Assembly: GCA_964030785.1 (NCBI GenBank)
Contig: OZ034972.1
Span: forward strand, 49,340,038 to 49,404,037
Length of the DNA: 64,000 bases
Source of the DNA: Siderastrea siderea
Taxonomy: Eukaryota; Cnidaria; Anthozoa; Scleractinia; Rhizangiidae
Direction: 5' to 3'
Shown in pieces: positions 11,735-22,667 of the stretch (positions within the stretch are counted from its first letter, which is position 1; every line of letters begins with the position of its first letter). The position numbers and the translations under genes are program-made. Under the pieces are notes generated by a model. That model was not told the DNA's origin, searched no databases, and worked only from the letters and a program-made list of their open reading frames with translations.

Positions 11735-11950
11735 TGCAGGTCTGCCATCGCATCTTGCCCTTAGAGGAGACACATTACTCCACATTAGTCTCTTTCCACC
11801 CGGGTGTATAAATATGTAAAACTGCACCATCATGTAGGAAATTGTAACAAAATGATGAGGGGATCCCTGGGATGGACTAATATCCTATACCAGACAAGAA
11901 TTACTATTTCTACTTAGTTTCCTCTCTTGGTTTCATGTGTGCAAACCGAT
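11735..11950 (+). mobile_element. Old, diverged SINE body
   Basis: The order CTGCCATC, CTTAGA, ACATTACTCCACATT, CCACCCGGGTGTATAAAT and GGGATGGACTAATATCC follows the body of the 17-18 kb SINEs, with an extra stretch in the middle. The tRNA head is lost. Confidence 0.65.
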
Positions 11951-12887
11951 CGTGATAAAAGCTGGTCTAATAGGTCACTTGGCTCGAAGTGTTAAACACT
12001 GCTTGGTCCCTTAGCACTGCTGTGAGTATTTTTTAACCTTTCCTTTCAAGGTTCTTCAATTCTTCAAAGTCTTATTAAGATATTACTGCAAAATAGCGCC
12101 CATTTTCGTGTGAATTGGGGATCAGTATTATGAGGATTAATTCACGGGGTATTGGTTTATCCTATGACGTCATTGTTGACAGTTTGTCCAGCGATAAAGA
12201 GGTGTGATGAAAAGTGGACCAAGACACGCCCTTCAATAAAACGTCCATGCGGACCAATATTTTTACCATCCAGCTACGCAAAGGACGTATTTGGTACAAG
12301 AATTTTACCGCGGTCTCTTTAATGTGACATCACTTTTATCTGACTCACCAGTTATGGATTTATGTATCAGCACAGTATTAATCCAATGATTAACAACCTC
12401 ACGACTGGCGTCTGGGGATAATTTATAAGCCAATCTTGTGCTAATCAACCTCTGTTGATGATATCCACCTCTTTTCTGAAAGATAGCGCACCCGGAGTTG
12501 GGGGGGAGGGGGGAGGGGAAGGAGGGGGATCACAGCCTTATCTGAGCTAAGTTAAACACAGAAACGATCTGAAAGCAACGATAAAATTTGACAGTTGTAA
12601 GGAAAACCCCAAATCAGAAAAAAAACAAAAACAAAAATATAAAAGAATAAAACAAAATTTGGAACTAATGACTTCACAAGTGACATGGCATTCTGTACGA
12701 AAAAAAAAATTGTGAAAAGCTAGTAAGGTGACGAGTGCCAAAGTGACTGATAAGGAATAGACTACGACCAGTCTCTCTCGCTCGTGAATCCACTTGTTCC
12801 CCCATGGATAAACAAGGGAGTTAATTAGTTTCTGAAAAAACTGGGGCGCTGCGTCGGTGGGGAAGTGAAACACAAAACTTTGGATTT
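11951..12887. other. No gene recognised; G-rich tract
   Basis: Contains a G-rich tract at about 12496-12531 with several runs of four or more G, which could form a quadruplex on the + strand, and an A-rich stretch near 12618-12660. No coding exon is supported. Confidence 0.4.
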
Positions 12888-13465
12888 ATCGACTGAGTTG
12901 ATAAAGTAAATTGGCCACCGTAAAGAAATTGAAAGCTGACGTTTAAAGCGTTAGCCCTTCGTCAGAGCGAATCAAGGGACTAAGGGTTGGACTTTTTTTT
13001 ATATGGAGGACGGTGCTACGCTATTGGTAGTAACATGGTAACGTGAAAAACAAGAATAAATTAATTGAATGAAAAGCTTTCATTTTTACCGTGGGGATTA
13101 AGTGTCAGATGAGTTTGCCAATTTAAAAAATGAATTTTTATGATAGATTTTTACGGCTTTCCGTGTTACCCTGGTGTAGGGAAAGACCCCAGATCGTCAT
13201 GTGCTGGCAAGAATGATCAGGGAAATTGAAGTGTCGGGCGACTGGTTTGGATGCGTCCTTGTCATTTCTTTCAACGTCTCGTAGGTGTTCGCGGAAACGG
13301 TCGCCTAGTCTCCTCCCTGTTTCACCAATTTATATCTTTTTGCACAAAGTGCATGTTATGCAATAGGTAACATTTGCAGAGGTGTAAGTAAAGCAGTCAG
13401 TGACTTTGGTCCTGTTCCCGTAGTTTTGTCCGCATTGCGAATTAAAGGACAATCCTTCCAGGGAT
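12888..13465 (-). mobile_element. Penelope-like element 3' fragment with GIY-YIG endonuclease remnant
   Basis: Read right to left, the sequence encodes a Cys-bearing stretch (NVTYCITCTLCKK), then IGETGRRLGDRFREHL and ASKPVARHFN, HMTIWGLSLHQG. This is the C-terminal GIY-YIG endonuclease part typical of Penelope-like retroelements. An in-frame TAA at 13332-13330 replaces the expected Tyr of the YIG motif, so the copy is dead; the reverse transcriptase part is missing. The 3' side (12888-12965) holds a hammerhead-like motif and the terminal segment common to such elements. Confidence 0.8.
12935..12965 (-). ncRNA. Degenerate hammerhead-ribozyme-like motif in the Penelope-like element
   Basis: On the reverse strand CTGACGA is followed by a short hairpin-capable GGGCTAACGCT and then TTTAAACGTCAGC. 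Penelope-like elements are known to carry minimal hammerhead ribozymes with a CTGANGA box and a GAAA box. The first box is intact here but the second reads TAAA, so self-cleavage is probably lost. Confidence 0.5.
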
Positions 13466-14379
13466 AGTCGAGCAGAAAGCGAAAAGAACACGCAAGCAAG
13501 CGTGAAAATCGCCTGCTGCGTCGAAACGCGACGCGCGTGTTGTCTAGATAAATATACATAAGAGTGTCCGAAACATACCTTACCGTATACAATACCTTGC
13601 TACAGTGTTAATAACATAATTATTGAGTGAAGAAAGTGAAAACGTTTTGTTAAGACCCTCTAATCTCCAGGTCATCAGAATTTGTTACCTGGTTTGTTTT
13701 TATCACGTAGCGTGAACCGGGGTGATGGCGACGAAAACTCGTTTTTTTTTTTGTGATACTCGATACTTTTTTTCTACTCGACATTAACAATAGAGAAAGG
13801 CCTTCAAATTCCTCGTTACATTCGAAGCCTTACGGGAATGTGATAGCCTACAAACGGGTGTGGTTCTCGAGCTATTTTCGTCTGGCGTAGGAGACAGGGT
13901 AAAACTCCTACCATTTCAAACACAGGCTTGAACACCTGTCTTTCTTGAGGAGAAGTCTGCTTAATTTTTCTTCAAGTAATGCCGCACATTGATTCGCCGC
14001 TGGCTATTTTCAACTCCTGTTTTGTTTTGAGGTAGCTCGCGGAAGTTAATTGTAAAAACTGAAAGGCATGGATCTTATTTTAAATTCGAGATCTCAAGGG
14101 ACTTTTACTGGATAAAATAACATGAAAGAAAGGTTCAACTTGTCATGCAGAATAGACCTGCCTTGGGGGCAGACCTCCACTAAACAGACTAGACCAGGAT
14201 GTAGCAAGAGATAAGTGTATTTTTCGTCTCAAATAAAGTAACGTGAGGCCGCACTGAACTTCTTTTTTTAACTCCATCGGTCAAGTTGTAGAAAATTGGC
14301 ATTTGACCCCTTAAAGCTTCTTCCAATTTCAAAATTTAGAAGAGTCCCAAATTCACTTTGTAAGACAATGAAACGTTGA
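13466..14379. other. No gene recognised
   Basis: AT-rich spacer. Short A- and T-runs occur near 13741; I see no exon or bounded repeat. Confidence 0.4.
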
Positions 14380-14600
14380 CACTTGAAAGTTTGAAACACC
14401 CAGATGAGCATAAAAGCAGCACCACAAGTAACTACGTTTGAATGGTCACACAATTGGGGATTTCGTCCACAGAAACGACAATGAGAGCCACTCGTTGTAA
14501 ACAGTATTAAACAGCACCACAGGAACGTAGTGCGCGGTTTTAACTGGTTTTGGATAGTCACATTCTAGTTTTTAGGAATTTATCCACAGACTCAAATGGG
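14380..14600 (-). repeat. Two units of the ~105 bp dispersed tandem repeat, reverse orientation
   Basis: The reverse complement gives GAGTCTGTGGATAAATTCC, GTGACTATCC, then TTCCTGTGGTGCTGTTTAAT and a second round with TCTGTGGACGAAATCCCC and GTGTGACCATTCAAACG. This follows the unit order at 6687-7195. Confidence 0.7.
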
Positions 14601-16774
14601 CTTCCACACACTCAAAAACCCTTGATAAAGGTCCTCAGTTGCATTGCACAAATGAAAACTAAATCGGTGCAGTATGTGCGTACCTGAAGAGTATGGTTTA
14701 TGAGACACTTTGGTCTGGAAAATAGGGTTTGTCTTCTCCATTGATCTGAAATTGGGTGCTGATTTTTGTCGGTTTGGCTTGAAAAGGCAAATTTTTGTTA
14801 CTGAAATTAAATAAATTCACTATTAACGTCGGTAAAGAGGTGACTCACATTAACCACAGATGGTTTTCATACAGGTACTCATGGAATTGCAATTGAAATT
14901 CACTCAATTTGCCCAGGAATGGAGTTAATTAGGCTTGCAAATTCTAAGTAACTTCGAGGGAAGGTTGGTCTTAATGTAGATCTAAAATGGTTACGTACGT
15001 TTAACTCCATGTATTTTACGACATAGCTTTTTGGCAATTATGTACCAAAATGACTGCAAATATGAAGCCATATTCAGTACACTTACGTTACAATATGCAA
15101 TAATACAGCTGCTTCTTCCTCTACAGGCCCTTCGCAATCGGAGGGCGAGAGCGCGAGCGACTGAGGACAAGCGAAGCGCGAGGCACCATGCCGGAATGAT
15201 AATTTGCCCGTTCAATTTTTTTGGCAACAAAAGAGAGACTTCTTGCCTTAGTACAAGACAGACGAAGCTGGGCGTCTTGACTCGTCAGATTTTTTTTTCA
15301 CACCTTAAGGCTTAAAAGAAATTAAATTATTATTACTACTTTTCGGTGTATAAGGTCAAGAACTTGAGAGTCGGGTGGCACACTCCCGGCCCCCGTATTA
15401 CGGTGTTGCCATAGTGATTAAGAGCACAAGGAAAAGCATACGTTAAGTAACTTTTAATCCCTTGATCCTTGTTGCCTTAGGGTGGATTTATTTGTTGAAT
15501 ACACGTATATTTGTCACATTTGCCCGTTCAAGGCTTTTCTTGTTTTTCTATTGTTTTTATTACCAAAAACAACAAGACGCTTCGCAAAGGCTAATGCCAC
15601 AGCTATGCACTTGTGCTGCAAATAAACCCACCCTTAGTTTTGCTCGATTTACATTCATGCGATCTGCATCACAACTAAAGGTAATTGGGAGAAGCATATC
15701 ATGACCGATTTGTGTCTGTCTTCGGTGATCTAAGCCTTGGGCCGACTTGAGCCAATAATACTTATCACTAACTCAAGTTGCCATTTAGCGGGTGGCGTAC
15801 GGTGTACAGTAACCTTCCTCTGTGGTTTGTTAGGTGAATAGGGATAAAATCTATGCATGAGTCATGTCTTCACTCAACATAATTCACTTACTTTGGCACG
15901 GGGTGAAGTTTAATGTAAGCGCAACGGGGTTCAAGCCACTTCAAAGCAGACAACAATAAAGTTTCAGTGAAATTTCACCTCGAACATTCGAAACAGGGGA
16001 AACGTAACGTTTTTTGGTTTCCTGAGGGATAAAAATGACGTTTTGTGAATGAGAAAAGGTAAGTAAATTTTTCGAAAAGGCAGCAGCAGAAATGGGCCGA
16101 AATGTTTTAGATTCTGAAACATTTTTAAATCAGGCACCCACGTTTTTATCCATAGTTTCCACTTTGTACGAAGTTCTGTCTCTGCCAATGAATGTTTTAT
16201 TTGTTAGGTCTGAAGTTAATGTAGAGTCTGAAACTAATGACACGCCCAAAGTTCCGCGAAGTGCTTTTCGGAAAGGCCTATAAAGGCCAGCCGCTGGTCC
16301 GTTGTCAAGTTACATGTTAAGTTCTTTAGATTAAAGGTAAACAAGAAGCCTTAAAAAACCTTGTTAAAATGATGCATATGTTGATTTATGATGAAATAAT
16401 CTCTTAATGCCACATGAACATACAACGCCCATATACCAAAATCGCTATAAAGTGCTCTTACAAACCGTGCCTAAACTCTGAAGTGGAATGAAAAAGGTTT
16501 GGCAGAAAGCAGGAATAAATGTACTGGGTTAATCGGATAAGGAAAAAGCCCCAAAGTAACCTTGGAATAATCAGATAAAATCATTGATGAGAGGTGTCAG
16601 CAAAGCCAATCACGCGGCTATAAACGTACTTGATTTCAGGCAAATGCTTATTTACGAGGCTCTTAGTATAAGAGTGCTAACATTAAGAAGACCAAAGCTA
16701 AGTATAACATCAACTGAAGAAGTTCTTTGAAAAAATGAACAAGTGTCAGATACATGCCCTTGAGAGCAAATTAA
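14601..16774. other. No gene recognised; one GC-rich patch
   Basis: A GC-rich patch at about 15125-15195 (GGGCGAGAGCGCGAGCGAC and nearby) stands out against the AT-rich background, but I could not tie it to an exon or known repeat. Nothing else is supported. Confidence 0.4.
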
Positions 16775-17035
16775 ACCTGTCTAATGTTAAGAACACTACT
16801 GACAGTATTCTGATAGATCGAGACAAAATTCTAGATGGTTGGTTGCAGAAGAACGGCAAATTCCTTTTTTAATTAACCTTAATGTCAAAGCCTTTTCTAA
16901 ACCTTCCTTGAGGCTATCCTTACAAGCGTAAAGTACACGGTGACAGCAGTTGAACAGAACAGATTTATCATCTCTTTTGGTGACCTTAAGGCTTTTGACA
17001 GTATTAGCCAAGTACAGTGTCTTCTATTTACCATA
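16775..17035 (+). pseudogene. Non-LTR reverse transcriptase fragment, copy 1
   Basis: Broken frames give SILIDRDKILDGWLQ, resembling the linker just before the reverse transcriptase of RTE/L1-like elements, and then FIISFGDLKAFDSIS, resembling the DxxKAFD catalytic motif region. The intervening conserved blocks are missing, so this is an internally deleted relic. A related relic lies at 17640-17915. The family assignment is tentative. Confidence 0.5.
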
Positions 17036-17140
17036 CAAAGATCACTTAAACAAACAGGAGCAGTTTGTAGCTGGATCTTTGTGTAGATCAGGACAAGAGA
17101 TAAACAAACAGTTAAAAAAATAGAAGGCTGACCTGGTTGT

Positions 17141-17440
17141 GGTGGGCGCGGATGCGTAGTGGTTAACGGGTTAGACTTCAGATTTGAAGGTCGGTGGTTC
17201 GACGCCCAGTCCCTGCCATCGTGTTGTTTCCTTAGACAAGAAAGTTTACCCCACATTGTCTCTCTCCACCCAGGTGAATGAATGGGTACCGGCAACATAC
17301 TGCTGGGGATAACCCTGCGGTGGACTAGCATCCCATCCAGGGGGGAGTAGCAATACTCTCAGTTGCTTCATGCCATAGAAACCGGATTAAACTCAGGCTG
17401 TGTGGACCTCCTTGGCTCGTGTGCGACTTTACCTTACCTT
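17141..17440 (+). mobile_element. Full-length tRNA-derived SINE with 10 bp target-site duplication
   Basis: The head GGTGGGCGCGGATGCGTAG plus TGGTTAACGG (A-box region) and GGTTCGACGCCC (B box) are tRNA-like. The ~200 bp body and the TTACCTTACC tail are shared with other copies. It is flanked by AAGGCTGACC at 17124-17133 and 17449-17458. The intact duplication indicates a relatively young insertion. Confidence 0.9.
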
Positions 17441-17639
17441 AAAAGTATAAGGCTGACCAAACAGCTTTACTAATAGGAAGTGTTTTTTTTAATTTCCCCA
17501 ATACTTCGGTTTAACAGAGCTAACGTTCATCTGGGGCGTCATCCCGCAGCTTTTGATACCCTTGATGACGAACTCCTTTTTCCGTACTAAATCCCCAAGC
17601 ACTCTTTGATAAAACAGGAGGGTCTCAAGAACACACCCT

Positions 17640-17915
17640 TTAGAGGAAAACTGTCTAATGTTAAGGAAACAACTGGCAGTATTCTGATAGATGGAGAAAA
17701 AGTTCTAGATCATTAGATCATTGACAGAAAAAGAGCGGCCAAGACCGGCCGTTTTTTTTGTGTGTGTTTTTTTTAATAAGTCTTGTTGTCGGCCAACAGC
17801 TTTTAGTCAAACCTCCCTTGGAGGCTGATTAGCCAAGTACACGGTGACAGCAGCTGAACAGAATGAATTTGTTATCTTCATTGTTACCGCGAGGCTTTTG
17901 ACAGTATAGTATCAC
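17640..17915 (+). pseudogene. Non-LTR reverse transcriptase fragment, copy 2
   Basis: It matches 16775-17035 over CTGTCTAATGTTAAG, CAGTATTCTGATAGATGGAG, AAGTACACGGTGACAGCAG and AGGCTTTTGACAGTAT, but carries extra material between, including a T-rich run. The frame is broken. The two fragments are in direct orientation with a SINE between them. Confidence 0.5.
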
Positions 17916-18040
17916 CTAAGTGCAGCTATCAACGGTGTAACAAAGTTGGAAGTAGACATAAGGTTTCTTGGTCACCCTGTTTTCGTGATAAAGCCTGTGT
18001 ACGCATAAGCTAAAGAGAAATCGCATCATAGAGGAACAGT

Positions 18041-18319
18041 GGTGGGTGCGGTGGTGTAGTGGTTAGCGCGTGGGACTTCAGATCTGAAGGTCGCGGGTGG
18101 TTCGACGCCCAATCCCTGCCATCTTGTTGAACTTTACCCCACATTGTCGCTCTCCACCCAGGTGTATAAATGGGTGCCGGCGACATACTGCTGGGGGTAA
18201 CCCTGCAATGGACTAGCATCCCATCCAGGGAGGAGTAGCAATACACAATACAGAAACTGGGATAAGCTCCGGCCGTGTGGGCCTCCTTGGCTTGTGTGGG
18301 ACTTTATCTTACCTTTACC
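18041..18319 (+). mobile_element. Full-length tRNA-derived SINE with ~8 bp target-site duplication
   Basis: The head GGTGGTGTAGTGGTTAGCGC is a good A-box region and GGTTCGACGCCC a B box; body and TTACCTTTACC tail are as in the 17141 copy. GAGGAACA flanks it at 18031-18038 and 18323-18330. It has the same orientation as the neighbouring copy. Confidence 0.9.
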
Positions 18320-19508
18320 ATGGAGGAACAAGTATAAACCAAAATATCTGAGTGGGGAGGCATCCCCATATGTATATATGGTTTTTTAAATGTAAAGCCC
18401 GCACCTTTTTCTTTTCAGCAGCAAAGAGCAAACATCTATGCCGTATTAGAATAGTCGGAAAATCATCTTCTATTCTAGACTAAATTGGGATAATCTAGTA
18501 TGCCCTATTTCTACGTCCTCCCGAAAAGACTATTTAAGGGCAAGAGTGCATTCTGTTTGTCATCAAGAAATCATAGACAAAAGTAAGCGTTAGTGAACTA
18601 GGGGTGTTAGCATTAAAAGGTCAGAATTTTCCAAAACCACACGCTATGCTGATAACGTCTCATTGATGGCTGGGTGGCTGGCGTAGAAAGTGACTCGACG
18701 ACGATGAAAGAGGGGTGAATAACTCAAAAAAGGATTGTTTGCTAAACCTGAAGACGACATCCACGACGATAGGTAATACCAACATTGCAACCCATCTGCA
18801 TGTCGGTGGCGGAGTAGATTGTGTCTCTCAGAGTCTGACAGTGTCTCCCGGGCCATCTGTTGCTCAGTTTTCAAGTTCCGAGTAAAGTTCTCCAGATAGA
18901 GTTAAGGCAATGAAAAAATTACCGTTACCTGATAAGAATCAGGACATGTGTAACCTGTGAGTGGGGATCAGCGCTTCCGAATGTTCTGGTATTGTTTGGA
19001 ACGAAGACGCATCATTGTGGAAGGGGCCTAACGTTCCTTGTTTCAAGAGAAACCCCACGCCTCCCCCCTTCCCCCCTTCCCCCCCTTCCCCCCCTTCCCC
19101 CCCCCCCCCAAAAGCTGGAAGCAACGCGCAGCAAAACTGAAAAAACCAACATGTGGAAGACGCCCGTGAATAATAGCGCACATCTTGAAGAGCCTTATGC
19201 ACGGTCGCACGGGTCAAAGTTCTCTTGCTCCAAATCGCTCGTTTTTTCTTGGGGACAAAAGAAACGTTTAGATGATTGCAAAACACGCGTGCGAAAAAAT
19301 CGCGTGTGCTGTGCGCGATGCGATGCAAATGGTTTGCCTGCGAAACCAGCCGCCATTTTGATTCACTTCTCCTTGGATCCTCATCACTCACGGTTACGAT
19401 TCAAATTTTAGACAACTCATACGTTCTTACGCGATACATTTTCCAATTCTGATAAGTTAAAACCAGAAAACAATCTACAAACAGAACAACAATTGCACAC
19501 ATATTTTT
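18320..19508. other. No gene recognised; C-rich tract
   Basis: A C-rich tract with CCCCCCTT periodicity lies at about 19061-19109 and produces proline- or glycine-rich spurious frames on both strands. No exon is supported. Confidence 0.4.
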
Positions 19509-19927
19509 CAGGGGCAGCCAACGACAAGATTTTAGCAAAATACTAGAAATATCATTTTCTGCTTTCTTAGATTCTCTCAGAGCTTTTCAAACGCATATTT
19601 GTTTCAGCTAACACAGATTGATCTGTTCGGCGTTCTTAGCTGAAAATTTAGGCCGCAGAAAATTTTAGGAAACAGAATCCTATCCGCCGAATTTCTGAGC
19701 TGCTGATGGCTCTCCAAAAATGCTAGCTGACCTTATTTTGCACTCTAAACAACATGTTTGTTCCTCCGAAAACAATAGGAACTAATAAGTGCTCTTGTTG
19801 CGAAAGTCTGAGGTCATGTTTCTCCAAAGAAATCTCTAGCTTTCACGGCAATTAAATCCGAAAATCTCAGGCGATTTTAGGCCTTCCGAACAGATACATT
19901 CCCGAAACGAACCGATGGGTGCCCCTG
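19509..19927. mobile_element. MITE-like element, short inverted ends CAGGGGCA...TGCCCCTG
   Basis: The ends CAGGGGCAGCCA (19509-19520) and the reverse complement of 19914-19927 (CAGGGGCACCCATC) match over about 11-12 bp. The interior is non-coding and contains sub-repeats of a GGCGATTTTAGG/CCGAAAATC type. It abuts the inverted-duplication arm that begins near 19985. Confidence 0.65.
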
Positions 19928-19984
19928 ATTTTTAATTAACAGCAGATTCAATCACATCTCGTACTCTAGTTCTTTAAAAGAGTG

Positions 19985-20740
19985 GTTTCCGTAAACGTTA
20001 TTGCCCGTAATTAATCAAATATTTTCAACTCAGAATGCTTCAATGAAGCTAAAAGCCTAAGTGCTTGAAAGAAGCTTTCAGTAATTATTTTTCCCGCGAA
20101 AGGGAGATTTATTCATCATAGATATACGGAAAGTTCATGCCGGCGTCTTAAATACAAGCAAAAGGGATACAAATTAATTTGCTCGAATTACCAAATTAAT
20201 GTCCTTTAATAGTGTAAATGGTCATCTAAGACGTTAAATTGATTCCCTTTAGAGAAGTCTGTTTTGTTTTGACGCCTTCCGAAAGGATGCACGATTTACC
20301 CTTAGGAACTAACACATTATGACCACATATTTCAATGGCTTTGGCACTTAAATTCATTTCCGATTAGGCATCAGTTCTATAATTAAAATCTTACTTTTCA
20401 TAAGCAGTTATAAGCCAAAACCGAATATTTGCCTAAGAGAAATGGTTATTTTACCGGAAATTAATATGTTCACATTTATTAGTCTTCTTTTGCGAATTAG
20501 AAACCGATTCACCTGCCGCCCGAGCTTGCATGTCGTTCAGAAATATAATTAATTTATTTCGGATGAAACTTTCAAGCCAACGATGTGAGCGTGTCATTTA
20601 TTTTCTTATTTTACGCCATATATTATAGCTGTTTGATAATTAGAATAAAGGCCTCGCATACTAGGAGACGAAATAAATACTTATTCAGCAAAATAATGGC
20701 ATACGATCCTGACCTTCCTTGAAAAATTATACGCAATACG
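19985..20740 (+). repeat. Arm A of a long inverted duplication with a near-identical core
   Basis: The sequence aligns, in reverse complement, with 40250-41035 throughout its length. Landmarks in order are GTTTCCGTnAACG, GCCCGTAATTA, AAGGGATACAAATTAATTT, ATTACCAAATTAA, AGTGTAAATGG, GAAAGGATGCAC, the core at 20431-20540, CTTTCAAGCCAACGATGTGA, and CAGCAAAATAATGGCATA. By eye the core differs at five of about 110 positions, including an identical run of about 47 bp at 20474-20520; the flanks are far more diverged. No shared open frame and no terminal inverted repeat within the arm were found. Confidence 0.85.
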
Positions 20741-22667
20741 AAAGAATGTCTCAGGTGAATACCCCAGAGAAAATCACCACAGAATAAAGTTTAAGAAGGC
20801 TTCCTGGAGGATATTAAATAGTTAACTGAACTCTTTGTTTCAAAGGTAACAAAAAGGGTATGATAAGAGTATGATATACGTTTATCAGGATGCGAAATGA
20901 AAGGATGTAGCTATTTTTGAACGGTAAAAAGTGATAAATGTGGCATGAATGATAAACAACAACAACAAAAACAAAAAATTGGTTTAGTAATCTTAGCTTG
21001 CTTCGGGCAATTAGGTTAAGTTCTTCCTCGTTGTACTGTAACTTTGGTGATTGCAAGGTAAGAACACACTTTCGAAATAAATTACTAATATTACATGTAG
21101 AACACGAAGATGCCCTTTGCGATACCCTAAAGGGCAAAATAATAACACTAATTTGCTTTAGAATAATGAACGATGAATTTCAGTAAGATTCAGTACCATT
21201 TTACTTAAATAAATCGATCAGAAATCAATATTTAATGGCAACAAAAAATTCCAACAAACCCTTTCACGCGCTTTGTTAAACTTAGAGTGCCCAAACAAGC
21301 AAACATCATTCTTCATGTTTGCGCTGTTTGCTCAAAAATTTGGAATTTTTTTTGCTGCTCGAAAGAGAAATTTGCTTCCGCTGAGAGGAAGAGGAAGTTT
21401 TATAACACTAAAATTCATAAATGTATCGGCAACGATGTTGCTTCGATTGTAGGGGCCTTTTTTCCTGTTGGCATAATCATGAAGCAGTTACAGACACAGA
21501 CACACACAAAAAGCTGTGTTCCTTTTGTGTTTCCTTTTGGTTTTGTAAATGAGTTCTCAATCATTTTCTTCTGCAGGCAGGCCACCAACAAATTTACAGT
21601 GAGTGAAATGTGACAGCCTTGCATTGAGATCCCCAAAACAGCGAGGGCTTAATAAACGTCTTGAAAAATAAAAAAATTTTCCGTATGCTTGAGGTCCGTT
21701 TACAATATTTCCCAGCTCCTCGAACCTCCCCTCACTTCTTGGAACAGATACGCTAATGCCTTCTACTTTCGTGTCGGCTTTCGTTATTTTTTACTATTTT
21801 TCAGTCAAATTAAGAAAACAGTAATTAGACATATTTCTGAAATGTTGATTATGTTTTGACCAGTCACATATATGATCGTGAAACCTCAGAAATCGAATGG
21901 TTTCCTATTGCACAGATCAATTCGAAACTTCAACATCCCTTCCGGGCAACCCCTGGGCCAATGTTCAAATGCCCTACCCTAAAGTGCCGGATTTGATTGT
22001 ACAATGCCCCTCCTAAAGAACAAATATTTTTAGTGGGAATAGAACAGAGACATTTTAAATTTATTCTGGTGTATGGCCTTATAACTTTCACTTTTATATG
22101 GCAATGTAGTCGCCTTAACTGAATGTTCCGGTCGTTTGAGAGTGCGACAGGTCAATACCTCCCAATGATACTAAAAACGTAGTCTTGCCATGTCTTGTGT
22201 ATTAATCAGTCAGTCTCGGAATTTTAGTATATTCTGTATAATCTTTAATAGAGATAAGATATCTCGCTGTTTGTTTTTAATTGAGAGCCACATGCACTAC
22301 GCAAGCGAAAAATGTTTTAGAGATTTTAAACTTTGCTCGTAGTGCTTGTTGCGGTATCATTGTAGCAAACTGCGAACTCATGAATATTAACCGACTGAAA
22401 GGGAATACCAAGGTATTATGTAAATGAAATTTAGTTATCATATATCACCATTCTTTCCGTCGGTCTTTAATACTACTATACTGCCAGTAAAGCCCAGTTT
22501 TTTGTACATTACGCATTAAATTTAGAGAAAATTTTATCGACCAGTTTACTTACTTTTTTGTTAAATTTTTACCTTCTTGAAAATAAACGACGCCAGGGAA
22601 AAATGATGTCCGTGGACAAACAAACGTGCATATTTTCGCACCAAAATTAATAGAGGTTATTGTTCGT
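20741..22667. other. No gene recognised
   Basis: AT-rich intergenic sequence, part of it the 3' flank of the LITAF-like gene read leftward. No exon or bounded repeat is supported. Confidence 0.4.

Noticed and set aside
17141..17215. Possible tRNA gene
   Set aside because: It is the head of a SINE with target-site duplications, not a free tRNA gene.
18939..19411. Opposed open frames of 150 and 139 codons
   Set aside because: They run through a C-rich low-complexity tract and share no conserved domain.
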